This document shows positions 36,292 through 49,066 of a stretch of 64,000 bases of DNA, in pieces. Source of the DNA: Allantophomopsis cytisporea. Lineage: Eukaryota; Ascomycota; Leotiomycetes; Phacidiales; Phacidiaceae. The position numbers and the translations under genes were made by a program. The DNA is taken from positions 1,054,001 to 1,118,000 of the forward strand of contig CP103026.1 of NCBI GenBank assembly GCA_024752435.1. Direction: 5' to 3'. The notes beneath the pieces are model-generated. The model made no database searches, was not told the origin of the DNA, and saw only the letters and a program-made list of their open reading frames with translations. How positions within the stretch are numbered: the stretch's first letter is position 1; each line of letters begins with the position of its first letter.

Positions 36292-38436
36292 CTATTCGCC
36301 ATGTCTTCGTCGACTCTTTCCAGCGGGCCAAGGCACCTCTGGGTGAACCACCCTCATGTGCCTTGTTAATGCATCATTTCTGCTGAAGGTCTTCTCTTCA
36401 GTACACAACTCGCATCGAACCTTTTGCTTGCGCGCATTGTGAATTGTGTCCTCGTGTCGAGTCAGGTCATAAGGGCGCGAGAAGATGGTGTTGCATGGTT
36501 TTCCCGTGGAGGGGTTAATGCGCTCGCACTTGTGTGGGCCAGCTTGAGAGTTTCGCAAAAGCGCCGCTGAGGTCATTCCGCTACCAGTAGCGCTACCTCC
36601 GTCGCTAGAATTGCCGCTAGATTGGACCCCGCCGATCAGTGGGGCTGACTGACGATGTCCCTCACGCTTGTGTTTCTGCAGCTTCGCAGGTGTCTCAAAG
36701 CGTAAAGTGCAGCCATGATACGTGCAGGTGTATGTACCTCCGTCAGCAGCTGTTCGCGCAGGCTTTGCGACTTCATTGTCCGGCACGTAATCGCTGCTGG
36801 TCGTCGACTCCATTGACTGTAAAGTGGCTGGAAAATCAGGCGTGCGGTCAGACATACTGCTAGTCTGGCGACTTTGTTGTGAAATGAATGGATATTGCTG
36901 CGGTACCTGCACACCACCGGGAACAGATGGCGGTACAAATGTAAAGCTTGATGATGGCTGTTGAGTGGACGAAGAGGTATTTGATAGAGATGAACTCTCT
37001 CGTCGAGTCGTCGCCATGCTTCGAAAGCTTTGTTGAGATGCAGTTTCATCCATATCTGACTGACAGTGCGTTAAAGGTGGATCGGCACGCGGTTCAATCT
37101 TGACTATTTGTGCAGATTGTGGCGGCGGAAAGAGAGGCATGCGTGCATCTTCTTCACTCTCATGGTACTCGAGAACAGCGTCTTTTGGTGAGATAGTCCT
37201 TGGTGTAGTCTGACCAGGAGACATCTTCTGAATTTGCTGCTGCAAGATTTGTGCATCATGTTCTGCCTTCTGCTTTTGTCGCATCTGCGCTGCAGATCCA
37301 ATGCGCATAGGAGGTGAAGACGTCTGCGTCGCTGAAAAGTTATCACTGGTTGGTGCCAGCGGTGATCCTTGCCTGAAAGGAGAACGGTTGCGGGATGGTG
37401 CCGTTGGCGATGCCTCCGGCGCACTGAGGTGCTGGCTGTTGGCAGCTTGAAGTCTTTGGGCGAAGACGTCGGACTGTGGAGATGTTGTCGTCGTCGTTGT
37501 CGTCATAGGCTTCGATGGAGGCGCAGATGTGATAGAAAAGCTAGGACTATACAATTCGTCGTTATAAACGTCGCTCATAGTTCTATCGAGTTTTGGAATA
37601 GTGCGAGAGTAGTCTTGATAATGCAGTGAGCAACTGTCATACCAAATAGTGCAGGATGTCTCACCTTGCTTCGCCTTATGTTCCTCGCCTTCGTCAGCTG
37701 GGGTTGCTGGAGAGTCGTTCATGCTTGTGCCGGAGGATCGGGTGAGCTCCGGTGCTCGCATAGACTCATCGTGACTATTTGTCTTGTGTGGTAGGCTCAT
37801 GATTTCTGCGAAAACCGCTTCCGCGTCGAATGGAATCTGGTTGTGATACTCTGAATAATCTGCTGGGGTGAAGGTGTCTCTTAGAGGTGTAGACTGCGGT
37901 GTTGGAAGAGCCTTCTGAAATGTATGTGAAGGTACATAATACGCCGCGTCGTCCTCACCAACTGGGTCTGAGGGCAAGGCGATACGTGGATTTGTGGATG
38001 TCGAGGTCGAATGAAATGGCGATGCAGGACCCGAGAGGGAGCCTACTGATGAAGTCTGCGATGTCTGTCGATGATGAGTAGCGGAAGTCGGTGTGTGATA
38101 ACCGGTTGGGAATTGCCAGTTGCTATCGGACTGCATAGAGTCAAGATTTGAAAGTCGAAGTTGTTGGAACCTCTGCTCGGGTTGTTGCGACAGTGTCGAA
38201 TAAGTGTAGTTGTTGATGAGGTCGTTGTTATTGTTTGTTGTATTTTGATGATATGGGAATGTCGAGGTCCAATTTAGTGATGAATTGGATTGCTGTTGTT
38301 GTTGTTGATGATGATGTTGAGGAGATATTATTGAGGTGGATGATTGATGAGAAACTGGAAGGGAGACGGGAAGAGAAGTTTGTGGTTGATGATATTGGTG
38401 ACGTCTTACTGCACCGTTCTGTCCGTGTGCTAACAT
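36292..38436 (-). CDS. Rpn4-like C2H2 transcription factor
   Basis: Probable nuclear regulator of proteasome genes. Exons 38436-37665 and 37613-36292 give about 697 residues. Residues 1-540 are low complexity: His/Gln runs near the N-terminus, Ser/Thr-rich stretches and a Thr run. Three C2H2 fingers lie at the C-terminus: near 552 (CTYHGCTLRFETPAKLQKH), near 617 (CNTIFSRPYDLTRHEDTIH, with a long Cys-Cys spacer) and near 655 (CELC...FSRNDALTRHMRVVH). The RPYDLTRHxxTIH and FSRxDALxRH patterns match yeast Rpn4. The 51-nt intron (37664-37614) has GT-AG ends and a length divisible by three, so retention would keep the frame. The ORF extends upstream to an ATG at 38670, but MLAHGQNGAVRRH at 38436 looks the better start. 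Expression evidence would be needed to settle start and intron. Confidence 0.8.
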   Translation of the reverse strand: MLAHGQNGAVRRHQYHQPQTSLPVSLPVSHQSSTSIISPQHHHQQQQQQSNSSLNWTSTFPYHQNTTNNNNDLINNYTYSTLSQQPEQRFQQLRLSNLDSMQSDSNWQFPTGYHTPTSATHHRQTSQTSSVGSLSGPASPFHSTSTSTNPRIALPSDPVGEDDAAYYVPSHTFQKALPTPQSTPLRDTFTPADYSEYHNQIPFDAEAVFAEIMSLPHKTNSHDESMRAPELTRSSGTSMNDSPATPADEGEEHKAKQGETSCTIWYDSCSLHYQDYSRTIPKLDRTMSDVYNDELYSPSFSITSAPPSKPMTTTTTTTSPQSDVFAQRLQAANSQHLSAPEASPTAPSRNRSPFRQGSPLAPTSDNFSATQTSSPPMRIGSAAQMRQKQKAEHDAQILQQQIQKMSPGQTTPRTISPKDAVLEYHESEEDARMPLFPPPQSAQIVKIEPRADPPLTHCQSDMDETASQQSFRSMATTRRESSSLSNTSSSTQQPSSSFTFVPPSVPGGVQVPQQYPFISQQSRQTSSMSDRTPDFPATLQSMESTTSSDYVPDNEVAKPARTAADGGTYTCTYHGCTLRFETPAKLQKHKREGHRQSAPLIGGVQSSGNSSDGGSATGSGMTSAALLRNSQAGPHKCERINPSTGKPCNTIFSRPYDLTRHEDTIHNARKQKVRCELCTEEKTFSRNDALTRHMRVVHPEVPWPAGKSRRRHGE

Positions 38437-39450
38437 TTTCCGGACGAGGGGTGCGAGGCCAAGTGCGTGATGTGTGCAAATCAATCCCCGATTTGGGTGG
38501 CGAGATGTAATGTTCTCTAAGATATGTAGGTAGGTTGAGAACCCGATCGAATAAATGACTTTAAAATATAAAGTAGATATGTAGAGTCGAGTAGGATCCA
38601 AAGAATCTAGGCTGAATGGAACAAATGGATTTGTGTTCTTTTCTTTTCCTTTTTTTTGTTTTGCTTTCAATATTTCTTCTTTCTTCTCTTTCTTTCTCTC
38701 TTCCTTCTTACTAATCCCTTCTTTAAAATAAAAAAAGAATTGGATTTTTATGTGGCCCGGTTCTTATATAGACGGAGTCAGTCGTGACAGATAGAAGCGC
38801 GAAGAGCGAAAAGGCGAAGTAACAATTGATGGCTGCCTCTTTTTTGGGGGGGGTGTTTTGCTCCTCGGATAGACGGGGGCTGCCTCTTTTTTCTTTCTCT
38901 CGCAGGCCCGAGGAACAGGTAATCGGACTGTGGCTGAGCTCTCCGTCTGTCTCTACCTTTCTTTGATTGGTAATCAGATCAAGAGAAATGTCGAGGTTGT
39001 CCGAGTCTCTTCCTTCGAGATGTATCGCGTGACTGGTGACTGGTGACTGATGACTGGTCTATGTTTGGTGTGCGTATGCGTGGTGCGTATTCGGTGGTGC
39101 AAGTGTCATGTATATGTTGGATGACACGACCTTTCTATGAATGTGGTAAGGTATTGTGTAGTATGTTATGGTATGGTATGGGTAGTATGATATGATGTGT
39201 GCTTATATGTAGAGTATATATGAGTCGAATTATTGAGTCATGAGGAGAGAGGAAGGGATTGATTTGAGAGAAGGGGAAAGTAGGAATGGAATAATGGGCA
39301 GAGGAGGTTCATGATATATTCGCAATAACATGAGCACAGTATGATCAACTCGGCATTATGGAGAGGGAAGTGAGTGAGTGAGTGAATGATTGATTGATTA
39401 CTGGAATACTCCGTTGGGTGAAATGTATGGATAGACAGACATACCTGGAT

Positions 39451-39540
39451 CTGGTTCCACATACATACATACATCCATCCTATACATCCATACATCCATA
39501 CATCCATCCATCTATCCATACATACACACACACATACCCA
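39451..39540. repeat. Low-complexity CATA/CATC repeat
   Basis: Imperfect tetranucleotide repeat of the type cata/catc, including catacatacatacatccatc and catccatacatccatacatc. It lies in the long non-coding stretch upstream of the Rpn4-like gene. Confidence 0.85.
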
Positions 39541-40730
39541 TACTTTTTATTTATTTATTTTGTTTTTCTTGCTGTGTCGTTGAGTGTGAATGACATTATT
39601 TGCTATTTGCAGTGTCGTCTCCCTATGGCTATGGCTACGGGTCTCGGACATTGTATCCATACCCATCCAAGCCCATCCACGCCCACCCTTGTCAGCGTTC
39701 CTGTCGGTGCTTGGTCGCCCATACCCGCGGAAAGACCCTCGACACACCCAGACTTCACACCTTTTTTTTTTTTTTCCTGTCAATGACGCACTTCTGCACC
39801 TCCTCCAAAAGCCTCTTCGGTAGATCCTTGCTCGCTGCGCACACACCTTTTCAGATCCCTGAACGCCTTGCATGCCTTACATATGTACCTACTTGTGTAC
39901 AAAGTAAAGTATGTACCTGTACACAACAGCTATCAGCGAAAAAAAGGCATACATATAGAATTAACGTTGGCAGGATATATAACAACAACGATACAGTGTA
40001 TGGAAATTCATTAGATAAAGTATCAGAGGGTGAAGATTGAGAAAGCGTGAGAAAGTATGAGAGGAAGGGGGAAAAGAATGAGGCACGGAGTATTACTCTA
40101 TGCATACCACCACCCACCACACTATGTCTCATAAATCTAGAATTACCGGCGATATTCTAGCGGGGGAATGAGAAGATACATAAAGTTTGCACATGGAAAA
40201 AGGATACATACTATTTAGAAAAGAAAAGAAGAAAAAGACGAGGGGGGGAAATGATTAGATGATTACCTTAGACGGAATTTACTCCAGAATGCTAATATTA
40301 CTATACATACAGCTTCATAAAACTACCCAATTAGGTAGGTAAATAAAGACTGTATTCCGCGTTTCCCGCTGTTGGGATGGATAGCAGCACTATCCCGTCC
40401 TCACACATAACGTACTTGTAATGTGTACTGAATACCTCTTGTCCATATGAATTTAAACTCCGAATCATGATACTGTAGAATACAGGATGAGTTCCCCCGA
40501 GAAATTTTCCACCCAACAAACCCATTTACTAGAATATGCGCTTCTCGTACCCTCAATGTTGATTTCTACTGCGTAATTCACTTTTACGACTCTTGTACCG
40601 AGTAGACACACTACGATCCGATGAGCATACGCAAAGTAAGCGGTAGTTACTGAATGAACAAAACAATAAGAAACCCATATGTATGTACACATTTTGTCCT
40701 TCGCTTGGAAAGTCCGAGTTATCTCAATGT

Positions 40731-40775
40731 TAATACATACATACGTATGTATGTATGTATGTATGTATGCATGTA
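40731..40775. repeat. Palindromic TACA/TGTA microsatellite
   Basis: Short tacatacata run that switches at a central acgt to six or seven gtat units, so the two arms are partly reverse complements of each other. It lies in non-coding DNA. Confidence 0.8.
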
Positions 40776-43700
40776 TGGCTTCCATTACTTCACGCCATCG
40801 TGTCGCGCAATGCAGTCTGTTCCGTCATAGGGAAGGGGGGTCCCATGTCATTGCTCGGTAGTGTGGCCTAGCACGCCTGGACCCTTAAAAAAAGTCAAAA
40901 GTCAAAAATGATGATGCCGTCAGTTTGCAGGGAATCAACACTCTTGTCCTTGCAACACACCCACCCACCCACAACACGTATGCTACCTTACACGAACTTA
41001 GTCTGTCCAACTTTGTACATACATAGGATATTGTGCGGAAATGATATGTATGTTACGGTACAGTACCACCTATGCTCTACCCAACCACTCACATATATTA
41101 TCTGTGATGACGGTATTCCTACTTTACAGTCGTAGAAGAATCAAGATACTATTCATAGGAATATCCTTACCTACATACGAGAGATAAAAGAAACAGCCTA
41201 TGATCATTCTCGACACCCACCCACATTCTGACTCGCATCCATGCAGCAGCAAACGCAAAGGACAGGAATCTCCTCCCAACCAGCACTTCTAGAAGCCCCA
41301 GGGTAGTAAATCAATCATCTGCAGCCCAATCAATCGTCTTGACCTCTCACTCGACCTTTCTTTCTCATCGATGCCCATCAAAAGTTGCCGACAGATGCAA
41401 GCACAGCGATAACAGCATAGCCTCATCCACCTCCTCCGTACTCAACCTCTCATCTACCGACACTTTCTATACCCATGTCAATCCTGCTATCGTACCCTCA
41501 CTCTATTACTACTCTCTCAAAGTGTGTTCCTATGAATATCATTAGTCACCACGGCCGTGTTGCTTGGCACGCCACTAAAAAGGACCCTGAAAATCCCTAC
41601 CTGATAACCTGATAATCTGATATTCGAATCGGAGCATTACCTAGGTGTAGTCACATACATATCCATTCGGAGCACAAACTATTTACTACCATGTGCTTTT
41701 GCAGAACATGGCACAGAAGCGGAACGCACATGGATCTGCATTTTAAATTTAGAATAAGGTAAGTGTTTGTTCTTGATATGCCAGCTCTCCTTCGCTCCCC
41801 TTTGCCCTATGTGTCTCAGAAAACCATTACCAACCCCAACGAAAGTCAACATCCTGTCACCACGAAAGGAGCACAGCACATCTGATCTGTCCAACGCTCT
41901 GTGTACTTTTCTGCTTCGCGACTAAACCTTCTTACTTCGGAGAAGCTGCGCCTTGGTCGAGTACACAAGGGCTAATATCCGACCGCACGGTACTCGACAA
42001 GGTGTATCGATCGTTCCCGTCATATGCACGACCACTACTGCTAGCCCACAGTCATGCGTGCCTGCTTCTAAGGTAAGGTAGATAGATGTCTTTAACAAAC
42101 ATAGACCTTAGGTATTCAAAGTCGTCTATATCACTTTCAGCTTGGTAGTTGTGGCTATCATATCGCCCATGCTCTTCACTGCCTCTCCAGCGACCAAAAG
42201 ATGACCATGTGATTCGCAATATACCCAGACCCTATGGATGACTATTTTGAGCTTAATCCTTCGATGACTCAGACTCGTTGACTTCTAAGCTTTTGCACAC
42301 ATGTGAGCTTGACTGCTAGGTCAGTCTCTTGCATAAATCATAGTAATCGAATTTTCACCATCTGATCCTCCAAGTGGGGTCCAATTAGAGTTGTTCAAAA
42401 CTCGTTGCCTAGAACATCGCAGATCTCCGAATGTAGCATCCGACGTTGAAAATATTGAAGAGAGACAAGTACACGACGCGGCACTCGTACTTCGTATCTA
42501 TCTAGCGTGAATCTAACTTTGAGTATGGCCGCGCGTATGAGTATCCACAGGACAGTTCCAATCACGAAGTGCCGAAACTCAAAGCGACTGGGCACAATCT
42601 TTTCCTGATGTCTCAAGTGAGCCTCAAGCCGGATAGGACTTTCCGGAGAAGAACGCATAATTATCCAGCATGAGAAAAGGACGACAGAAGACAGAGAAGA
42701 TCATAAGGGCTGTGCACTGGAGGGAGTGCATTCAGTCTCAGGAACAATGCATATGCATAATAGCTATCACATGTCGTTATTCTTCTTGCTCCCGAGGAAA
42801 AGATATAGATGCTTGGCATTGTTACTCGGGAAACGTTGCATTGCAGCAATGGGTCCTCTGGCCAAGAGTCAGTCTGAGCTGAGCTACTGTAAGGTACGGG
42901 TACGTGCAACACATACGGTATGGTGGTAGGTACATAATGTACATAGGTGGAAAGAGATAGTCTGGCTTCGCTGGGGCTTAGGCCGGTACCATGTTCATTC
43001 CCCCACACTTTTAATCGCTTGATGGTGAGTAAGCGGCGGGTTGGCGGGAGTGAGAGGCGAAAAATATGAGGAAAGCAAAAAAAATGCTTATTTCAATGTG
43101 GCTGTGTATCAGCCACTCTTCCAGAACCGCCTTCTCGGAGCGAGCCCACCAGATCTGCTCGCCAACACATTGCACTTTCTGCAGGAATCACCACTTTTGG
43201 GGCTGAGATGTGATACATACCTACAAATGATACCCGACCCATTTCTAAATGCCGATTACCTCGCCATAGGGCTGCATCAAGAAACTCAACTCAAACTCTC
43301 GGCGAGCCCATTGTCTATCCTACCATGGCCTAGTCACCCAGCTTCGTTCTCGAAACCTCTTCCGGTATCATTATGGATACATTCGCATTGAACGTTGTGA
43401 CAAATCAGCCACACCTCAGTCAGACATTTGCAATGAATCCCGAATCCCGAAGATCAGGCACGACAAGGTGGACAATCCTTTTGGGTGTAAGCTGAATCCC
43501 GAGGTCGGACGCACTTTATCCGCGTTTATTGTATTCAAATCTGATTTCAATCATTGCTCGCTCATACATTGCGGCAAAGACGGTCGGATACATCGCATTG
43601 TCTACCGACTAGGTTGTTAGCATGCCCATTTTATATTATCCTTCTTACTTCCAACCTGCATATCTCCCTCCCATTATGAGCTCGGGTCAGACGAAAGTCA

Positions 43701-45073
43701 ATATGGAGATTTAGAGCTTGAAGTAAATTCCGTGCCATACTCTATCTACTCTTTACCTCATCATGCTAACTTCTGGAACAAAGCTATGCACGACTCCGAT
43801 ATTATTGATGCTCCAGCTCAATACCGCCGACGTAATACTTCGTCAGCAAGAAGTGATCTCATCATGAGCATAAATAATCACTTGCTGATACAATGGTGAG
43901 CAGTAAATTGTTTATACCGAGGATGTCCTCGGTTCACTGAATTGTGAATACTGCTGCTATGGTGATTACGGAATCAAGCCTCCCTGCATTGGTAGAACAT
44001 TGTTGAAGTCGTATCTTTCAATTGCAGACAAACCTAGTTTGAATCGAAGCCTTCACTAAGTTACGTTCTTGGTATGTTTTGTTTTACTGGTCTGTTGTTT
44101 CTTTCATGACTAATGTATCGCCAACAACAAAGATATTGGTTTATTGAGAGAGCATGAGATAATCGAGTCTATGGAAATTTGCATATTGTTGGCTTCGAAG
44201 GACAGAAATTGCTTAAGATCCGAATTATTCAGTAAATTTCTCATGGAGGTCCAACAATTTTTTTAACCCATTCTACGTGCATTTTGGGGGTTGTAAGGGT
44301 TTCTATGCTAACATCTTGTTTATTATGCGATATTTCTAACATTTATTTTGTTTATTTTATCAACAAAGCATGACACGACCTAATTGATACGGTTCTACAT
44401 TTAACACCAAAAGCACCAGCCAACTTTGAGAACGACTGCGTAACTGTAGCAATGACACAAGTTCTAAAGCTAGACTATCGCTGTCTTGAGAAGCTCTATC
44501 AAGAACAGCCATTCCAAAGTCGGCAGTTACTGATGTCAAGCAAAGATCACGAACTCGAAGTGCTCGGCACAACACGAAATCCAAGACTTACAATTTGTAG
44601 TTCTATCTGGATGAAATGTGCAAAGAGGTAATTCATTCTCGAAATATATTAGTCATTAAGATGCGCTTCTTTACTTTGATTCAATCAGAAGACAAGCATA
44701 TCAGTCGAAAACGAAACAAGATGGGACGATCTGTTCAAATGCGTCGTATCACTTACTACGCGTAATCATGGAGATACCTCCCAAGAGACGCGTCAACATC
44801 CAAACAGGCAAGGACAGCAAACGAAGAATCCACGAAAGTAATTACACGGACAAGATCGAGAACAAGCATATTTGATGGTGGATTGATTATCTCGAGTATC
44901 ATTCCATGCCCCAGATCCCTATGATACAACTTAAACACCGAAAAGCAAAACCCATAGCCCATAGTCATCATGACCGCCACACCCGCAGAGATTCCATTAC
45001 AGCCCGATCCAATTGTCGATGGCCGAAGGAAGTAGTAAGATTCGTAAAGAGAAAGATGTGAAAGAAGACGCGC

Positions 45074-45511
<438 letters not shown>

Positions 45512-46671
45512 ATTGAATGTGTGTTGTGTATTGAAGGATTGATTGTGAGGGGTAGTGAAGATAAAGCGTGGAGAGATGCTTTACGAATGGTTGTTGATAT
45601 GGATGGAGATGTCAGAAGTAAGTGTAGTGGGGTGGGCGGATGTTGATTCTTATCATGAGCCTTCGCGTACGCCATTTCCTCGAGATCACCAAGATTGAGC
45701 TAAACCGAAACGGGATGCGCTCACCACAACACAGCAGCAGTTTTCGCTTGCAGCTGGGTGATTGACCAATTAAAGGCCACACTCAAGACAGAGAATCGCA
45801 TAGGATCACACTTTTTCGCTTTCCCCATGCGATAGAAGTCAGGCAGCAACAAAAGGCAGGAACAGACACCTGTACCTAAGGTAAGGAACAGAGAGAAGCA
45901 CGCGTAGCTTGAATACAGGGTAACGTTAAACAATAGAGTAATTGTCCAGAGGTATTTTCAATGCCGCGTACACAGTGGAATTAATACTACGAATACTTGT
46001 ACTTTGATATATCTGGAAATGTGATACTAGTAATATTCATTTAATTTTCATACTTGATAGTGGGTGCTTGAGTACATAGTGAAGGGTCTCTATGCTTTAT
46101 GAGGTGTCTTCACTATTGTATATCTTTAGAGATCCATGGTAACCCGATATTTTCCGGATCATAATGATGATCAGAAGTACTAGACTTAATTTACTCCGTT
46201 TTCACATGGAGATTCAGAGTAGCCCGAAATGGTTATTGCAGATGATCATTTCTTGACGTTCCCAATCTGAATTGATATGTGATTGTGCATGGGGTGCCTG
46301 AGGTGCTCTCAATCCGTTCCTGATTATCGGTCTGAATGTTGCACGTTCCGTTTATTTTTGATGTTCCTCCCGCGCGCCAGCCAAAAGAAAGGCACAACAA
46401 ATGCAGCAATTCTTTCGCTTGATCTGAGCGCAACAACAAACTCCCATATTCAAGCCGAATCACGCTAACGAAATCAAAGATCAGAGCCAGAGTGATTCAC
46501 CATGTCCCCAAAATCACTCGCTTACCGGCACCCCAACTACTTAATACTCACTCCACCCACCTTCCACTTCTCTTCTCCATCCATCTTACAATACCAACAC
46601 TCAATCCCGTCTCCCATTCAAAACAAAGAAAAACATCTCCATACCCCACACATCAATACAAGTCATCAAAC
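45512..46671. promoter_or_regulatory. Shared divergent H4-H3 promoter
   Basis: The 1160 bp between the two histone start codons must hold both promoters. A CCAAT box sits at 45766-45770 inside attgaccaat, which reads as a CCAAT-type site on both strands. A CT/CA-rich leader lies just upstream of the H3 start. Co-regulation is inferred from the arrangement. Confidence 0.6.
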
Positions 46672-47356
46672 ATGGCTCGTACTAAGCAGACTGCCCGTAA
46701 GTAATCATCGATAATCATTCACTTTGTTCATCATGCACATCGTATCATCGTCGCGTCTTGATTTTGCTTCGGTCGCAATGTTTGGGGGCGCCTGTCGCTT
46801 CCGCGTTGTATCCGCGCATCACGCATCGCGCCCCACATCAAATCAACGCGATATCATCAAACCCCATCTTGCCTTTCACATTCACCATCATCATACGTGA
46901 ATATTAACATTCATCACAGGCAAGTCTACTGGTGGCAAGGCCCCACGTAAGCAGCTCGCCTCCAAGGCTGCTCGCAAGTCCGCACCATCCACCGGAGGTG
47001 TCAAGAAGCCACATAGATATAAGCCAGGAACCGTCGCTCTCCGTGAGATTCGTCGCTACCAGAAGTCCACTGAGCTTCTGATTAGAAAGCTTCCATTCCA
47101 GCGTCTCGTCCGTGAAATCGCCCAGGATTTCAAGTCAGACCTTCGCTTCCAGTCATCTGCCATCGGTGCTCTCCAGGAGTCCGTTGAGGCTTACCTTGTC
47201 TCTCTCTTTGAGGACACCAACCTTTGCGCAATTCACGCTAAGCGAGTAACTGTGAGTGAAAACGAACAGGATGTCAATACACGATGCTAATAATAATCTC
47301 AGATCCAATCCAAGGACATCCAGCTTGCTCGCCGCCTTCGTGGTGAGCGTTCTTAG
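46672..47356 (+). CDS. Histone H3
   Basis: Core nucleosome histone carrying the main modification sites of the N-terminal tail. Exons 46672-46696, 46920-47251 and 47303-47356 join to 136 codons of the canonical protein: [20 protein letters not shown] at the start and IQSKDIQLARRLRGERS at the end. The first intron (223 nt) splits the Arg8 codon of the mature protein. The middle exon carries the histone fold (YRKP-type region, REIRRYQKSTELLIRKLPFQ). The tail contains K4, K9 and K27 (AARKSAP). It is the standard replication-type H3, not a centromeric variant. Confidence 0.99.
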
Positions 47357-48098
47357 ATGTCATCATTTGTGCATCAAACGCTCGGCACATAAGTAGGATG
47401 GAATGAGGGGTTTCAATGGTTACTAGGCATGGGAGTTTTTTTTTTATTGCAAGGGATTTGCTTTTATGGTGTACACTAAGATCAAACCTGATGGGCAGGA
47501 TTTGGTAATCATGACTTTTTAAATGAATTCAGTTCATCTTTCAATGCGCTTTCAAAATGTGACCATGGTTTGTAAATTGATGATTTTATCACATGTTTCT
47601 GCATGGTTTAGTAATGATTTGTCTTGTGTATGTGATATAGAATGTAAGTCCGTGGCATAGCAAAATCTCTGCTGCTTCATGATACATATTTTACCTGAGA
47701 TGTGGCTGACAAATGCATATCAATTTCTTCAAATAAATCATAATGGGCTCAAGCATACTTTAAGTTTTATCACTCTTGCATACAAATACGTTTAATCATT
47801 CAAACAGTTTATAGTGATGTAATTGAATTTCCAGCTATTTACTATTAATAATTGATAAAGTCCCACCAGGTCCCATCTGAATGTTGTTCATACACATTTT
47901 ATAATAAGCAACCAGAGATAGCAAAGAAAAACCACCGAACCCATGCCAAGCAACCAGATATAGCAAAGAAACCCCCGAACACATACGTATATAGCGTCTT
48001 AATTCGTAGTCATCGTATCAACATCGTTCCTAGCACCCAACCATAGTAAAGGTACGCCATTGACGAGTACCTTTCCCTCCTTGATGGAACGCTGCATA
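47357..48098. other. Intergenic: histone H3 3' region
   Basis: AT-rich 740 bp after the H3 stop, including a T run near 47438. Near 47900-47975 the plus strand contains a near repeat (aaccagagatagcaaagaaa and aaccagatatagcaaagaaa). No gene is supported. Confidence 0.45.
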
Positions 48099-49066
48099 TC
48101 ATTTACGCATGGCGTAAAGTAACTCATCCTGGGTTTTCGGAACATATACCTTCGGCTTTGTCAACGGGTGCTCACCGTTCCCACAAGGAGCAACCTTTGT
48201 CCTTTCCACCGGAATATATTGCACACTGTCGTTGATGCCAAAACAGCCGCACAAATATTCGTTGGCAGCTGAACCGACAATGACCTTCTTTGGGGAGTAG
48301 ACACGACGAATGATGTATGCTCCGATCTCAAATCCCTGTTTCGCTGTTTTGAGTGTGAAAAATCTTGGCTCTTTGTCACCAGCTACTTTCTTAATGCAAC
48401 GATTGCATTTTCTTCTGGTGACTGATGGCTCATTTCCTTGGGCAGGTGTTGCATATTCCCAGAACATCTTGTCGGTTGCAGTATTTACACCTGGAAGGCT
48501 GCAAAACCATTCCACGAGTACTTTAGTGGTTTGTGATGTACTATTATGAGGTTCCTGCATTCATTGTCAGGATATGTTCATCAATGCCATCAAGTATTGA
48601 ATTAAACTTACAGGGGGGAGAATCAACCAATTCATCTGCTGCATTGGCCTTGTGCACCTTGACAGATGGAAGACGCAACTTCAAACTCGAACTATTCTCA
48701 GGTTTGAAGTATTTGTTGATACGCTCCCCAAGTCTTGCATTTGTAGACTTCGTTCAGAGCGAATGTTTACCCATTGCTTGCTTTTAAGGGGACTCTGCAA
48801 CGAGTAAAAAGTAGAGACAAATAGATGGTGATGGAAAAGATGAGAAATTGGGAGATGAAAAAGCGGGAGAGTGAGAAGAGACATGATGTACTCGTAATAC
48901 CCACAGGTGTGTGGGTTCTTCAAAGGGCAGTGACAAGGACGGGTCGCGTGCGTGGAAAGAGCAGTCACGGTATTTCAAATACGCATGGTAGACAAGTGTA
49001 TTCAATGGTGAACACATACCTATGACTGCCATAGAAAGATGGAAAGTTTTGCTGATGCTCTTCCAT
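48099..49066 (-). CDS. Hypothetical protein, spliced, with an apparent frame conflict
   Basis: I do not recognise this gene. The strongest part is the open frame ending at 48099 (152 codons from 48554), with the Cys pairs RRKCNRCIKK and EYLCGCFG, which could bind a metal but match no motif I know. Upstream pieces fit GT-AG splicing: 49066-49020 (MEEHQQNFPSFYGSH), 48794-48771 and 48733-48612 stay in one frame across a 225-nt and a 37-nt intron. The fourth junction (GTAAGT donor at 48611, ATGCAG acceptor at 48555) would then give a stop. Removing one base, for example from the C6 run at 48613-48618, restores the frame. So this is a real gene with a sequence error, a gene with different splicing, or a fresh pseudogene. 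Confidence 0.4.

Larger units (their letters stand above)
38437..45073. other. Long non-coding stretch between the Rpn4-like gene and histone H4
   Basis: About 6.6 kb without a supported protein gene. The part next to the Rpn4-like start (38437-39200) is CT/GT-rich and probably holds its long leader and promoter. Further in are microsatellites (separate entries) and many short frames without domains, such as 43041-43391. Part of the stretch may hold an unrecognised short or non-coding transcript. Confidence 0.45.

Noticed and set aside
35924..36331. 135-codon minus-strand frame with hydrophobic segments
   Set aside because: It overlaps the end of the Rpn4-like gene on the same strand and begins inside its coding region; it is most likely 3' UTR.
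37614..37664. An 82-nt version of the Rpn4-like intron ending at the AG near 37583
   Set aside because: It shifts the frame into an immediate stop; the 51-nt version keeps the frame.
43041..43391. 116-codon plus-strand frame in the long non-coding stretch
   Set aside because: No domain and no supporting splice structure; the length is within chance for this composition.
44968..45030. Short frame MTATPAEIPLQPDPIVDGRRK
   Set aside because: Only 21 codons, next to the H4 3' end, with no continuing exon found.
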